A stretch of DNA of 64,000 nucleotides from Helicobacteraceae bacterium (GCA_027038835.1 JALWGC010000008.1:1-64000); one strand, 5' to 3'; shown: positions 23,423-33,110, counted from the stretch's first letter. Translations and numbers: made by a program. Notes: generated by a model from the sequence alone, not told the origin.

Positions 23423-24085
23423 TTACTCCTCGCTTGCAGTCTCGTTGAGTGATTTTTCGACTTTTTCTTGAAGTTCTTGAGTGTTTTGTTCGATTTTTTT
23501 GGTGTTCTCTTCGACTTCGCTTTTTATATGTTCGTTAAGTTGCTCTTGGAGTTTGTCTTGGAGTTCTTCTTGATGCTCTTTGACCTGTTCTACCGCATCG
23601 ACGGGGTCCATCTTCATTATGAAACCACCCGTTTTTACCATGATAGGGAACAAGATACTGTTAGAGAGAGGTTTTTCGATATTTTGACGAATGGTTTTTA
23701 CGTTGTAAACGGCGTAAGCGATGATAGAAACGATAAAGAAAAACTTGCTCGCACCGAAGACGAAACCAAGTATCCTATCGACTATACCAAGTCCGCTCAT
23801 GGCACTTAGTTTTTTGAGTAAAAAACCGACCGTTATCATCGCCGTCCAAAAAACAGCCAGTACGACGAGAAAACCGGTGAAGTTCACAGCTGCGGAATTG
23901 TCGAAATGAAATATGATATCGCTAAGATATCCTCCAACCTCTTCGGAGAATCTCGAAGCGACAAACACTCCTCCTACGATTCCGATAAGACCGAAAAGCT
24001 CTTTGAAAAAACCGTTTAAAATCCCTTTGAGACCCAAAAGTAAAATGATAGAACCCGCTACGAGGTCGAAATAGTTGATATCCAT
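23423..24085 (-). CDS. cvpA: CvpA-family membrane protein
   Basis: The 220-residue protein has four hydrophobic segments within residues 1-130 (GSIILLLGLKGILNGFFKELFG through VSIIAYAVYNV), a layout typical of CvpA (colicin V production protein). A long Glu/Gln-rich coiled-coil tail follows (about 140-220). CvpA is needed for resistance to bile and envelope stress in enterics, with unknown mechanism. The extended coiled-coil tail is longer than the common form. It shares one base with the start of the cyclase gene upstream (TGATG overlap) and lies 2 bases before fur. Confidence 0.88.
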   Translation of the reverse strand: MDINYFDLVAGSIILLLGLKGILNGFFKELFGLIGIVGGVFVASRFSEEVGGYLSDIIFHFDNSAAVNFTGFLVVLAVFWTAMITVGFLLKKLSAMSGLGIVDRILGFVFGASKFFFIVSIIAYAVYNVKTIRQNIEKPLSNSILFPIMVKTGGFIMKMDPVDAVEQVKEHQEELQDKLQEQLNEHIKSEVEENTKKIEQNTQELQEKVEKSLNETASEE

Positions 24086-25020
24086 CAGTTCGTTTCCTTT
24101 TCTTCGTAGATGACAAATCTGTTTTTCCCTGCATGTTTCGCTTCGTAGAGCGCTTTGTCGGCACGGTTGAGAATCTCATCAGGAGTGTCGCTTGGGCGGA
24201 GTTTCGTTCCCCCTATGCTTACGGTAACGCGGATAGTCTCCCCTTTATATACAAGGGTGTTGCCGCTGATGAGCTCGAGGATTCTGTGTGCTATCTTCGT
24301 GCAGCTGTTCTCTTCGATTCTGTTGAGGATGATGACGAACTCCTCTCCTCCGTAGCGGAAGATTTTGTCCCCTTCGCGAAGTATCTTCGTTAGTATGCGC
24401 GCTATGAAAATGAGAATCTTGTCACCGGCGATATGACCGTATTTGTCGTTGATTTGTTTGAAGTTGTCGATATCGAGCATCAGTAGATGGATATCATGGG
24501 TGTGGATCTCTTTGGAACACAACGCGTGTAGATAGTTGGTCAATGCACGTCTGTTGAGCGTTTTTGTAAGGGGGTCTTCGTTGCTGCTTTCTTCGAGCAG
24601 TTTCACTTTTTGTCTCAAGTGCGCTATTTCAACGTTGGCGCGTTCTACCTCTTTGGCGATATGTTCTTGCATATCGGAAAATTTCTCTTTGATAGCACCC
24701 ATGTCGATACTCCCCTCGCTGCTTGTCTCGTAGAGTTTTTCGAAGCTTTTTTCATGGGTTTTGGTGATTTTTTGGATGTTTTTATTGGATGTCTCGAAAG
24801 AATTGATACTCTCTATGGCGATATCTTTGTATTCGCTGGTCAAGTGGTTGAGTGTTTGTACCAGCGTAGAACTTTTGTAGTCGATGTCGTCGAAAAGCGT
24901 TTCGTTCTTTTGCACTTCCGCTATGGCGTCTTCAAGCGTCAACGGATCTTGCGCGGGAATCTTCTGCTTGAGATAGTGTAAAACAGCCAATACGGTTTGT
25001 TGAAGTTCCTCTTTTTTCAA
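24085..25020 (-). CDS. Diguanylate cyclase (GGDEF) with coiled-coil N-terminus
   Basis: The 311-residue protein makes cyclic di-GMP. The active site is GGEEF (in RYGGEEFVIIL), and an allosteric I-site R-E-G-D stands exactly five residues before it, so product inhibition is likely. The N-terminal 130 residues are helical, with no membrane segment and no recognised sensor. TTG 25020 is chosen: AAAGG is 6 bases upstream and the promoter TATAAT (25047-25052) would otherwise overlap the longer reading start. It heads the cvpA-fur-lysS run. c-di-GMP may also act on the type II-like ATPase gene at 59 kb, but that is speculation. Confidence 0.9.
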   Translation of the reverse strand: MKKEELQQTVLAVLHYLKQKIPAQDPLTLEDAIAEVQKNETLFDDIDYKSSTLVQTLNHLTSEYKDIAIESINSFETSNKNIQKITKTHEKSFEKLYETSSEGSIDMGAIKEKFSDMQEHIAKEVERANVEIAHLRQKVKLLEESSNEDPLTKTLNRRALTNYLHALCSKEIHTHDIHLLMLDIDNFKQINDKYGHIAGDKILIFIARILTKILREGDKIFRYGGEEFVIILNRIEENSCTKIAHRILELISGNTLVYKGETIRVTVSIGGTKLRPSDTPDEILNRADKALYEAKHAGKNRFVIYEEKETN

Positions 25021-25046
25021 GTACGACCTTTTGATTCTTTGGCGCA

Positions 25047-25052
25047 ATTATA
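25047..25052 (-). promoter_or_regulatory. -10 box before the diguanylate cyclase operon
   Basis: A perfect TATAAT on the minus strand; predicted start near 25040, about 20 bases before the TTG start at 25020. The 140-base intergenic gap with the divergent DAHP synthase gene is AT-rich. No clear -35. Confidence 0.55.
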
Positions 25053-25159
25053 CTCTTTATTTTATAAAAATCTATTTAGAAACGAAAATTTTTCCACTCC
25101 TCAGAGCGTTTTTAGGTTCAAATGGATAGAATTGTAAAAAAATTTCAAGAGAGTGTACT

Positions 25160-26509
25160 ATGAGTGACTGGAGCCCAAACAGCTGGAGAGGCAAGCCTAT
25201 ATTGCAGCAACCGACTTATCCGGATGAAACTGCCCTAAACGAAGTGTTGAGTCAATTGAAAAACTATCCTCCGCTCGTTTTTGCGGGTGAAGTGAGAAAC
25301 CTCAAAGAGCAACTCGCCAAAGTGACCCGCGGTGATGCTTTTTTGCTTCAAGGCGGAGACTGCGCGGAGAGTTTTAGCGAATTTCATGCGAACAATATTC
25401 GAGACACTTTCAAGGTGCTTTTGCAAATGGCCGTTGTGATGACCTACGCCGGAAGCGTTCCCGTTGTGAAAATAGGGCGTCTTGGCGGACAGTTCGCAAA
25501 ACCGAGAAGTAGCGATACCGAAACCCAAAACGGCGTTACGCTCGATTCGTATCGCGGTGATATCATCAACTCGGTCGAATTTAGCAAAGAAGCAAGAACC
25601 CCCGACCCGCAGAGGATGATAAAAGCGTACAATCAGTCTGCAGCGACACTCAACCTGTTGCGTGCTTTTGCAAGCGGCGGAATGGCGGACTTGCATCAAG
25701 TGCATAAATGGAATCTCGATTTCGCTCATCAAAGCGAAGTGAGCAAGAAGTACGAAGAACTCGCCGAACATATAGAGCGTTCGTTGCGTTTTATGGAAGC
25801 GTGCGGTGTAACGAGCAAAACCTACCGAACGCTTCGCGAAACAGATTTCTACACTTCCCATGAAGCGCTTTTGTTACCGTACGAAGAAGCGTTTACGAGA
25901 AAAGACTCCATAACCGATGAGTGGTACAATGTTTCTGCCCATATGGTTTGGGTCGGAGATAGAACGAGACAACTCGACGGTGCGCACATCGAGTACCTAA
26001 GAGGGATAAAAAACCCGGTAGGTGTAAAAGCGGGACCGAGTATGGACCCGGAAGAGCTTGTCAAGCTTTGTATGAAACTCAACCCTACCAACGAAGAGGG
26101 AAAAATCAACATTATCGTTCGAATGGGTGCGAACAAAGTGGCTGAAGGGATGCCAAAACTCGTACGTGCCATCGAGGCTGAAGGGTTGAACGTCCTTTGG
26201 AGTTGTGACCCGATGCATGGAAACACCATCAAATCTTCGAACAATTTCAAAACCCGTCCGGTCGAAGACGTTTTGACCGAAGTGAAACAGTTCTTCCAAG
26301 TTCATAAAGCCGAAGGAACCTATGCAGGCGGTATCCACCTCGAAATGACTGGGAAAAACGTAACCGAGTGTATAGGGGGAAGTTTCATGATAACCGAAGA
26401 GGACCTCAGTTCACGCTACCACACCCATTGTGACCCGCGTCTCAATGCCGACCAATCGCTCGAACTTGCGTTTTTGATAGCCGATACCTTAAAAGAAGCG
26501 CATAAATAA
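25160..26509 (+). CDS. aroF: 3-deoxy-7-phosphoheptulonate synthase, class II
   Basis: The 449-residue enzyme of the plant/Mycobacterium-like class II type starts with the typical [10 protein letters not shown]. It has [18 protein letters not shown] and the metal-binding region ending [12 protein letters not shown]. It condenses phosphoenolpyruvate with erythrose 4-phosphate, the first step of the shikimate route that feeds aroE, aroA and trpE elsewhere in the window. It is alone in its transcription unit and ends at a strong terminator. Class II enzymes usually have Trp/Phe/Tyr regulation by accessory binding sites; that is not readable here. Symbol choice (aroF/aroG/aroH) is by convention. 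Confidence 0.97.
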   Translation: MSDWSPNSWRGKPILQQPTYPDETALNEVLSQLKNYPPLVFAGEVRNLKEQLAKVTRGDAFLLQGGDCAESFSEFHANNIRDTFKVLLQMAVVMTYAGSVPVVKIGRLGGQFAKPRSSDTETQNGVTLDSYRGDIINSVEFSKEARTPDPQRMIKAYNQSAATLNLLRAFASGGMADLHQVHKWNLDFAHQSEVSKKYEELAEHIERSLRFMEACGVTSKTYRTLRETDFYTSHEALLLPYEEAFTRKDSITDEWYNVSAHMVWVGDRTRQLDGAHIEYLRGIKNPVGVKAGPSMDPEELVKLCMKLNPTNEEGKINIIVRMGANKVAEGMPKLVRAIEAEGLNVLWSCDPMHGNTIKSSNNFKTRPVEDVLTEVKQFFQVHKAEGTYAGGIHLEMTGKNVTECIGGSFMITEEDLSSRYHTHCDPRLNADQSLELAFLIADTLKEAHK

Positions 26510-26524
26510 AATAAAAATCGAATG

Positions 26525-26558
26525 AAAAAAGACTCTCGCTCAAAGGCGGGAGTCTTTT
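26525..26558. terminator. Bidirectional terminator between DAHP synthase and peroxidase genes
   Basis: A 13-bp stem (26527-26539 with 26546-26558, one G-U pair) encloses a 6-base loop. The 5' side starts with a run of A and the 3' side ends in TTTT, so it can stop transcription from both convergent genes. The peroxidase stop is only 3 bases away. Confidence 0.9.
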
Positions 26559-26561
26559 GGA

Positions 26562-27578
26562 TCAGTTAAGAGGTTTTGGAGTTTTTTCCGTAGAAGCGGG
26601 AAGCATAGGTGTCATCATGTGAGGCTTTTTCCCATCGAGCGCTTTTAGGAACGTTACGATAGAATCTGCCTGTTTTTCGGAAAGTTTTTTCCCAAGTTGC
26701 ACTCTTGCCATCTCTTTGACCGCGTCTTTGAGACTCCAGATTTCACCGTTGTGGAAATATGGCGCGGTTTGGGTGATGTTTCTTAGTGTCGGTACTTTTA
26801 CCATACCGTTTTTATCCCCTTTGAAATCCCCTACGTTGTCGTATTTGTATTTTGCGGCTATGTTGAATGGACTCATTCCTCCACCAAGCGCTATACCGTT
26901 GTGACAACTGACACAACCTACTTGAATGAACGTTTTAAGCCCCTCTTTTTCCGCTTTTGTCAGCGCGTTTTTGTGTCCGTTTAAAAATGCGTCGTAACGT
27001 GAAGGGGTAACGAGTGTTCTCTCGAAAGACGCTATGGTATCGGCTACGAGTTTGAACGTGATTTTGACATCGTCTCCATACGCTTTTTTGAAACACTTGA
27101 CATATTGCGGTATCGATGTAACCGTTTTTACTACATGCTCGGGTGTTGCAGCCATTTCGGGTGCAGCTTGGATAGGACCTTGCGCTTGCTCTTCCAAATC
27201 GGCAGCTCTTCCGTCCCAGAACTGTTTTTCGAAAAAGACGGCATTGTAAACGGTCGGGGAGTTGAGATGGTGTGGGTTCTTTCTCCATTTATGCCCTATA
27301 GCCGCACTTACACCATCGTCTCCACCTTCGGACAAATTGTGGCAAGTGTTACAGCTGATAAGACCGCTTTTGGAAAGACGCGGGTCGAAATAGAGTTTTT
27401 CTCCAAGTTTGACCTTCACTTTCGTTATGGGGTTTTTAGGGTTGTCGATAAGCTTGAGCAGTTCCGATTGAGATTGTGGAATAGGTTTCAAACCTGCATT
27501 TTTGGCTTCTTGAACCAAACTTGATGAAGCAAAAGCCAAACTTGAAGCGGCGATGACACCAATGAGAATCTTTTTCAT
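26562..27578 (-). CDS. ccpA: Di-haem cytochrome c peroxidase
   Basis: The 338-residue periplasmic protein has a signal peptide (MKKILIGVIAASSLAFAS) and two CxxCH haem sites (CNTCH near residue 76, CVSCH near 222). FWDGRAADLEEQA and the later NITQTAPYFHNGEI motif are typical of bacterial CcpA/MauG-type peroxidases. It reduces hydrogen peroxide with electrons from cytochrome c, protecting the respiratory chain. The C-terminal tail from about 310 is Pro/Thr-rich. It is a single-gene unit with its own promoter and ends at the bidirectional terminator. Confidence 0.94.
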   Translation of the reverse strand: MKKILIGVIAASSLAFASSSLVQEAKNAGLKPIPQSQSELLKLIDNPKNPITKVKVKLGEKLYFDPRLSKSGLISCNTCHNLSEGGDDGVSAAIGHKWRKNPHHLNSPTVYNAVFFEKQFWDGRAADLEEQAQGPIQAAPEMAATPEHVVKTVTSIPQYVKCFKKAYGDDVKITFKLVADTIASFERTLVTPSRYDAFLNGHKNALTKAEKEGLKTFIQVGCVSCHNGIALGGGMSPFNIAAKYKYDNVGDFKGDKNGMVKVPTLRNITQTAPYFHNGEIWSLKDAVKEMARVQLGKKLSEKQADSIVTFLKALDGKKPHMMTPMLPASTEKTPKPLN

Positions 27579-27617
27579 CTGCGTATCCTTTTTAGTAGAA
27601 TTTTTTTCGTCATCACA

Positions 27618-27623
27618 ATTATA
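27618..27623 (-). promoter_or_regulatory. Extended -10 promoter (TGC-TATAAT) of the peroxidase gene
   Basis: TATAAT on the minus strand, directly preceded by TGC, about 40 bases before the peroxidase ATG. No strong -35. The remaining 95 bases of the gap up to the pdxA stop are AT-rich with no gene. A 6-bp hairpin (TTAGCG/CGCTAA) spans the pdxA stop at 27719-27736 but lacks a T-run. Confidence 0.6.
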
Positions 27624-27718
27624 GCAGAGATTTTCTTAAAAATGATTTATTAAAAGAAAAAAATTATCTTTTAGAAAGAGTAGGGGAATGGTTATATAGA
27701 AACATAAATCAACGCCGA

Positions 27719-28648
27719 TTAGCGGCTTGTCGCTAAATCGAGCGCATATTCGAGGGCGTTGAGGTAGCTTGTGGTGTTGGCTTGGTTTTTGTAAGCTATG
27801 TCGAAAGCGGTACCATGATCGACCGAGGTACGGATGATGGGTAGATTGAGTGAGACGTTGATGCTTTGGTCGAAATAGAGCGCTTTTAGCGGTGCCAAAC
27901 CTTGGTCGTGGTACATTGCTATGAAGTAGCGGTAGTGTTTTCTGTTGTGGGGAGTGAAGGCGATGTCTGGGACTTGAGGTCCTATGAAACATGCAAACCC
28001 TATCTGGTTGTTGGCTTGTTGTATGGCTTCTTCTATGAAACGCTCTTCATCTCCAAGTACACCGCCATCACCCGCATGGGGGTTTAGACCAAGGACTGCG
28101 ACTTTTTGCGGGTGGATGCTTTCGTAAAAATCGAGAAAGAAGCGAAGCAAAGCCGGAGTTGTGAGTGTGTTTGCTACTTCTTTCAAAGGGATGTGCTCGC
28201 TAAAAAGCGCGACATACATCGCTTCGCACCCAAGCATCATAATCGCTTCTTTTTTGAAAATATCGCGCAAGGCGTCGGTGTGCCCTTTGTAAGCCACTCC
28301 CGCTTCCTCCCACGCTTTTTTATGAATAGGCAGCGTTACGATGCCATCGACTTGTTTCTCTTTTGCAAGAGCGATAGCGGTCATAAAAGAGTCGTAAGCG
28401 TATCTTCCGCTTTTGGCGGAGATTTGCCCGGGTTCTATAGTAAACGCTTCACCGACCCTTTTGAGAGTGAAATCGTCTGGGAGTTTCGTTCGTAGCAAAC
28501 TGCTTGCTTGCTTAAGCATCGTTTCGTCGATGCAGTAGATAGGGTCGCAGAGCTTTTTTACCTCTTTGTGTGCTTTGAGCGCTATTTCGACCCCGATTCC
28601 ATTCAAATCACCTATGCTGATAGCGAGTTTTTTTTTAGTGCGAGACAA
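27719..28648 (-). CDS. pdxA: 4-hydroxythreonine-4-phosphate dehydrogenase
   Basis: The 309-residue enzyme of the DXP-dependent vitamin B6 pathway begins ISIGDLNGIGVEIALKA. It has GHTDALRDIF, GLNPHAGDGGVLGDEE and MYHDQGLAPLKAL, which carry the metal-binding His/Asp residues. It oxidises 4-phosphohydroxy-L-threonine to the 3-amino-2-oxopropyl phosphate used by PdxJ. It overlaps pdxJ by 14 bases, and pdxJ lies upstream in the same transcript. Length is normal. Confidence 0.96.
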   Translation of the reverse strand: MSRTKKKLAISIGDLNGIGVEIALKAHKEVKKLCDPIYCIDETMLKQASSLLRTKLPDDFTLKRVGEAFTIEPGQISAKSGRYAYDSFMTAIALAKEKQVDGIVTLPIHKKAWEEAGVAYKGHTDALRDIFKKEAIMMLGCEAMYVALFSEHIPLKEVANTLTTPALLRFFLDFYESIHPQKVAVLGLNPHAGDGGVLGDEERFIEEAIQQANNQIGFACFIGPQVPDIAFTPHNRKHYRYFIAMYHDQGLAPLKALYFDQSINVSLNLPIIRTSVDHGTAFDIAYKNQANTTSYLNALEYALDLATSR

Positions 28649-29417
28649 GTTGTTTCATCTCCTTGATGGCGCTCTCAAGACCGCTAAAAACGGCTCTAGC
28701 GACTATGCTTTGACCGATGTTGAGCTCTATTATCTCATTAATAGCGGCTATTTGTCGGACGTTTTGATAATTCAGCCCATGACCTGCGGCGACTTCCAAA
28801 CCCAAAGAGTGTGCATATGCGGCACTTTCTTGGAGTTTTCGCAGTTCATTTTCCAGCAACGCTTCAAGCTCGTTTCGCGGTTTTTGGAGTGCTTCGATGC
28901 GGTGGTGGGAAGCTCCAAGGTTGGAATGAAGCATCGCGTAAACATTGGCGTACGCTCCGGTATGCAGCTCTATCATGTCGGCTTGTGTTTCTTTACTCGC
29001 TTCTATAACTTTTGTTTCGGGGTCGATAAAAAGCGAGACCGCTATCTGGCGCTCTTTAAGGCGCTTGACGGCTTTTGTAACGGCATCGAAACGTTTGATG
29101 ACATCAAGACCCCCTTCGGTCGTTACCTCTTCCCTTTTTTCCGGCACCAACGTCGCCCTGTGGGGTGCGATGTCGCAAACGATGTCGATAATCTCCTCGT
29201 CGATGGAGCATTCGAGGTTGAGAGGAACTTTGCAAAGCTTGGCTATGCGGTACGCATCGGTGTCATGGATGTGGCGTCTGTCTTCGCGCAGATGGATCGT
29301 TATCTGGTCGGCGCCGGCTTGGGTCGCGACATACATCGCTTCGAGGATGTCGGGGTCGTTGACGCGTCTTGCTTCTCGCAAAACCGCTACATGGTCTATA
29401 TTTACGCCTAATTTCAT
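28635..29417 (-). CDS. pdxJ: Pyridoxine 5'-phosphate synthase
   Basis: The 260-residue TIM-barrel enzyme begins KLGVNIDHVAVLREARR and includes QITIHLREDRRHI (phosphate and catalytic His). The end GLEVAAGHGLNYQNV is also typical. It condenses the PdxA product with 1-deoxyxylulose 5-phosphate to give pyridoxine phosphate. Its start overlaps the acyltransferase stop by four bases and its end overlaps pdxA by 14. So the vitamin B6 pair is translated together with the lipid gene. Confidence 0.97.
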   Translation of the reverse strand: MKLGVNIDHVAVLREARRVNDPDILEAMYVATQAGADQITIHLREDRRHIHDTDAYRIAKLCKVPLNLECSIDEEIIDIVCDIAPHRATLVPEKREEVTTEGGLDVIKRFDAVTKAVKRLKERQIAVSLFIDPETKVIEASKETQADMIELHTGAYANVYAMLHSNLGASHHRIEALQKPRNELEALLENELRKLQESAAYAHSLGLEVAAGHGLNYQNVRQIAAINEIIELNIGQSIVARAVFSGLESAIKEMKQLVSH

Positions 29418-30112
29418 CGTGTTACCTCTTGGACTAGATTTTTGTACTTTTCTTCAAGTTCTTGCGGATTTTCTATAACCGCTCCAAAATGGACTTCGAC
29501 CACGTACGGGGTGGTAAAAGGAGCTTCTTGAAACACCCGTTCCAGTCGGTCGTTAATGTAAACGGGAACGATGTCGAGGTTGTTTGATTTGGCTATCTTT
29601 TGCGCACCCGCTTGAAACGGTAGAAGTTCGTCGGTTTTGTTGCGCTCCCCTTCGGGGAAGATGTAGATGTTGAGATCGAAAATGTTGCTTAGTAGGTATT
29701 TGATAGTTTTGAAAAAACTCACAAGCCCCTTTTTGCTCTCCAAATCGACGCTCACACAGCCGCTGTTTTTGAAAAACTCTCCGTAAAAGGCGTCAAAAAG
29801 TTCTTGCTTGGCTATCCATGTTCCGATTTTGTCGTGTTTGGAAAAGATGTGCTCCATTACGATAATATCGAGCAAGGAGCGGTGGTTGATAGCATAGAGG
29901 ATGCGGTCGTTTTTCGGTACTTCGCCGTGGATTTGCACTTCGATGTTGAGCAGTTTCAAAACCGCGTTGGAATAGTTCTGCCGCTCTTTGGAGAGTTGTT
30001 TGTGTTTTTGTCTAAGGGAAATGAGCGGGTTGGCGAAAATTGAGCGAAAGATTTTGATGTACCTTTTGCCCAAAATGATCATGTAAAGATATTTTTTGAG
30101 TTGCTTGAACAC
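29414..30112 (-). CDS. plsC: 1-acyl-sn-glycerol-3-phosphate acyltransferase
   Basis: The 232-residue membrane-associated acyltransferase has the catalytic NH-x4-D motif (NHRSLLD, about residue 76-82) and the FPEGERN substrate motif (about 153-159), which replaces the usual EGTR by EGER. N-terminal hydrophobic residues form a short membrane anchor. It probably adds the second acyl chain in phosphatidic acid synthesis. It lies 12 bases after ppk2. The mild motif difference suggests a PlsC paralogue rather than the main enzyme; the genome would have to be checked for another. Confidence 0.88.
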   Translation of the reverse strand: MFKQLKKYLYMIILGKRYIKIFRSIFANPLISLRQKHKQLSKERQNYSNAVLKLLNIEVQIHGEVPKNDRILYAINHRSLLDIIVMEHIFSKHDKIGTWIAKQELFDAFYGEFFKNSGCVSVDLESKKGLVSFFKTIKYLLSNIFDLNIYIFPEGERNKTDELLPFQAGAQKIAKSNNLDIVPVYINDRLERVFQEAPFTTPYVVEVHFGAVIENPQELEEKYKNLVQEVTR

Positions 30113-30124
30113 TCCTGTTTTCCT

Positions 30125-31072
30125 TTACGCTTGAGTTTGTTGCAGACGCATCTGCTCTTCCATGATTTTTATTTCATCATCGGCGGGGATGAAAATATCG
30201 GGATTTGGTTTGAGTTTTTTCTCTTTTATTTTATCGGGATAATCGAAATTTCGCAATATATGTCTGATGGTTTCGAGTCTCGCTTTTTTCTTGTTGTCGC
30301 TTCTGATGATAGACCAAGGCGCATGCACGGTGTGGGAGGCGAGGAGCATCGAGTACTTGGCGATGGTGTACTTGTCCCACAGTTGCTGGCTGAGTTTGTC
30401 AACCGGAGAGAGTTTGTACTGTTTGAGTGGGTCTGTTTCTCTTTTTTTGAACCTTTTTTGCTGCTCTTTTTTCGAAACCGAGAAGTAGAACTTGAAGATT
30501 TTGATACCGCTGTTTACGAGCATCTTTTCAAATTCGGGTACTTCATGCAAGAACTCTTTGTGCTCTTCCGGGGTACAAAAACCCATAACAGGCTCGACTC
30601 CCGCTCGGTTGTACCAACTTCTATCGAAAAAGACGATCTCTCCGGCGCTTGGGAGGTGTGCGACGTAGCGTTGAAAATACCATTGTGTCTTCTCGACGTC
30701 GCTTGGTTTGTCGAGTGCGACGACCCGTGCGCCCCGCGGGTTGAGGTGCTCGGTGATCCGTTTGATGGTTCCCCCTTTTCCCGCGGCATCGCGCCCTTCG
30801 AAAATCATCAGCACTTTTTGCCCCGTCGCTTTTATGTGGTTTTGCATCTTCAAAAGCTCTATTTGCAAGTCGCGCAATTGTGCTTCGTACTCGAGTGTTT
30901 CGACTTTGACCCAGACCGGAACACGCTTTTTGGCTTTGTTTTTACGTTTTTCTTCCTCTTTTTGCTCTTTGAGCGATTCTCGTCTGTCGTAGTGGATATT
31001 TTCTTCTATGTTGGAGTCGTCGTGAATTTCACTGACGATTACGTCCTCTTCTATCTTTTTCTTTTTGCTCAT
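30125..31072 (-). CDS. ppk2: Polyphosphate kinase 2 family protein
   Basis: The 315-residue protein has Walker A GRDAAGKGG (about residue 95), Walker B FFDRSWYNR (about 150) and the RETDPLKQYKLSP segment of the PPK2 family. These enzymes phosphorylate nucleotides using polyphosphate or build polyphosphate. The N-terminal 50 residues are highly charged and appear disordered. It lies 4 bases after the DUF255 gene stop, and upstream of plsC in the same transcript. Class I, II or III (nucleoside mono- or diphosphate preference) cannot be told from the sequence. Confidence 0.95.
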   Translation of the reverse strand: MSKKKKIEEDVIVSEIHDDSNIEENIHYDRRESLKEQKEEEKRKNKAKKRVPVWVKVETLEYEAQLRDLQIELLKMQNHIKATGQKVLMIFEGRDAAGKGGTIKRITEHLNPRGARVVALDKPSDVEKTQWYFQRYVAHLPSAGEIVFFDRSWYNRAGVEPVMGFCTPEEHKEFLHEVPEFEKMLVNSGIKIFKFYFSVSKKEQQKRFKKRETDPLKQYKLSPVDKLSQQLWDKYTIAKYSMLLASHTVHAPWSIIRSDNKKKARLETIRHILRNFDYPDKIKEKKLKPNPDIFIPADDEIKIMEEQMRLQQTQA

Positions 31073-31076
31073 TGTA

Positions 31077-33017
31077 CTAACCTTGAAGTGTTTTTTCTAT
31101 CTGCGCTTCTACCATTTTAGCATCATTCACGTTAGAAAAACAACTCATTATACCGCAGATGAGAAAACTTTCCACCTCTTCACTTTTTATAAGGGTGTAA
31201 GGATAGCGGATTTTACATAGTGTAGCGAGGTTTTTTTCAAGCCTTGCCGTTTTGGCTTTGACGATTCTGTCCTCTTTGAGATAGCGCATCATCTGGTTGA
31301 ACATATAGGGGTAGTAGATGGGCTTGCGCGAGAGGTCGTAGGAGTTGTACTCCAAAGTTTTGAACGCGAACGTGCGGTACTTTTCATCGCCAAGAAGTGA
31401 AGCGAGGCTAAGGAGATTTTCTATCATCACGCTTACGCTGCTGGTGTAGGTGGCATCGTACACCTCCGCTTTTGTCTGGAAGTCCCCTTTGGAGAAGTAC
31501 CATACCCCTTTGTCGTAAAAATCGCTTAGCGCAAGATTGACAAAACGTTGCGCTTCGATGAGGTAGAGTTCATCGAACGTTTTTTCGTATCCGCTAAGGT
31601 AAGCTTGTGCCAAAAACGCGTAATCTTCCAAAAACGCTTCGACTTTGGGTGTGGTGTTTGGCATAGCGGTATGGTAGAGCTTGGCGTCTATGAACAAAGT
31701 ATTTTTAAGTTTTTGCAAACTTCTTTTCGCTTTTTCCATATAAAGTGGTTCTATGGCACCCAGTTCGAACAACGCACCGATGTACATCGCGTTCCATGAA
31801 GTTTGAAATTTTTTATCTATGAAAGGGTAGGTGCGTTTTTTTCGTAAATCTTTGAGTACCGTTTTTATCTTTTCCCACTCTTTTGGCAGATGTTTTTCGA
31901 TGCGAACGATGTTCTTGTCCCCTTCGAAGTTTCCATAAGGGGAGATGGAGATTTGCGCAAGTGCTTTTTTGACGTTTTGAATACCCGCACGCTCAAGCGC
32001 TGCATACGCTTCATCGTAAGTATAAACGAAGTAGCTCCCTTCCTCACCTTCGCTGTCGGCATCGCTGGCGCTGTAAAAAAGCTCCTCTTCACACATGAAT
32101 TCCTCTACGAACGAAGCGATTTGAAGTGCGATTTGTCGGTAATGTTCATCACCGTATGCAAGGTAGGCTTTTGTGAACACTTTTAGCATCAGCGCATTGT
32201 CGTAGAGCATCTTTTCGAAATGGGGAACGAGCCATTTTTCATCGACGCTGTAACGGCAAAATCCACCATCGATCAAGTCCCACATCCCCCCTTTTGTCAT
32301 GTTGTCAAGGGTGGTTCGTACCATGTCGCGCAGGGTTTTGTCGTTATAGAGTCTGTCCATATCTATAAGGGTCAAAAGGGTGGAGGCTTGGGGAAATTTC
32401 GGTTTTTGGCTAAAACCCCCGTAGGTGTTTTCGAAGTTGTTCTTCGCTTGAAGATGAAAATTTTTGTAGATATCCTCTTTCAAAACGGTCGCTTCTTTGG
32501 GATGGGAGAGATTTTTGACAAAACTCTCTATCTCTTGGGCGTTTTGGTAGAGTTTTGGGTCGGCTTCTTCTATCTTCGTGGCTATGAGTTTGGCAAGTTC
32601 CAAAAATCCCATCCCTTCGATGCTTCCGGGGCGGGAGTGTTTGGGGATGTAGGTTCCGGCAAAAAAAGGTTTGTTCTGCGGCGTACAAAAGATAGAGGTC
32701 GGCCAGCCTCCCGGTCGGCGGTTTAGAAGCAGGTGTACCTCTTGGTAATATTTGTCGATGTCGGGGCGTTCTTCTCTATCGACTTTGATACTGATGAAGT
32801 GGTCGTTGAGCACTTTTGCACATTCCTCATCTTCGAAAACCTCTTTTTCCATTATATGACACCAGTGGCAGGAGCTGTAACCGATGCTTATGAAAATAGC
32901 CTTGTTTTCGTTTTGCGCTTTTTCAAAAGCTTCATCACACCACGGCCACCAATCTACCGGATTGTTCGCGTGCTGCTGCAAGTAGGGGGAATCTTCGTTT
33001 TGTAGTCTATTTGCCAT
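31077..33017 (-). CDS. Thioredoxin-domain DUF255 protein (YyaL/spermatogenesis-associated type)
   Basis: The 646-residue cytosolic protein starts [26 protein letters not shown] and has the [14 protein letters not shown] redox motif near residue 48. A DUF255 thioredoxin-like domain (about 5-165) and an (alpha/alpha)6 barrel region resembling N-acylglucosamine epimerases (about 180-620) follow. No catalytic function is proven. It is the first gene of a run ending with pdxA. Promoter TATAAT lies at 33047-33052. Confidence 0.95.
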   Translation of the reverse strand: MANRLQNEDSPYLQQHANNPVDWWPWCDEAFEKAQNENKAIFISIGYSSCHWCHIMEKEVFEDEECAKVLNDHFISIKVDREERPDIDKYYQEVHLLLNRRPGGWPTSIFCTPQNKPFFAGTYIPKHSRPGSIEGMGFLELAKLIATKIEEADPKLYQNAQEIESFVKNLSHPKEATVLKEDIYKNFHLQAKNNFENTYGGFSQKPKFPQASTLLTLIDMDRLYNDKTLRDMVRTTLDNMTKGGMWDLIDGGFCRYSVDEKWLVPHFEKMLYDNALMLKVFTKAYLAYGDEHYRQIALQIASFVEEFMCEEELFYSASDADSEGEEGSYFVYTYDEAYAALERAGIQNVKKALAQISISPYGNFEGDKNIVRIEKHLPKEWEKIKTVLKDLRKKRTYPFIDKKFQTSWNAMYIGALFELGAIEPLYMEKAKRSLQKLKNTLFIDAKLYHTAMPNTTPKVEAFLEDYAFLAQAYLSGYEKTFDELYLIEAQRFVNLALSDFYDKGVWYFSKGDFQTKAEVYDATYTSSVSVMIENLLSLASLLGDEKYRTFAFKTLEYNSYDLSRKPIYYPYMFNQMMRYLKEDRIVKAKTARLEKNLATLCKIRYPYTLIKSEEVESFLICGIMSCFSNVNDAKMVEAQIEKTLQG

Positions 33018-33046
33018 ATTTTCTCTTTGTTCGTTTTTTACTCGGT

Positions 33047-33052
33047 ATTATA
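33047..33052 (-). promoter_or_regulatory. -10 box before the DUF255-ppk2-plsC-pdxJ-pdxA run
   Basis: TATAAT on the minus strand about 30 bases before the DUF255 start. The 192-base region from 33018 to 33209 is shared with the divergent pheS operon and holds no other gene. No convincing -35 is seen. Confidence 0.55.
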
Positions 33053-33110
33053 GTGAAGTTTGTTTACGAAAAGAAGCGGGTTCAATCTCGGAGTGATAGC
33101 TAAAGCAAAG

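Noticed and set aside
30101-31120. A 339-residue plus-strand frame opposite ppk2
   Set aside because: The minus strand encodes intact PPK2 with Walker motifs; the plus-strand peptide is Phe/Val-rich with no family features.
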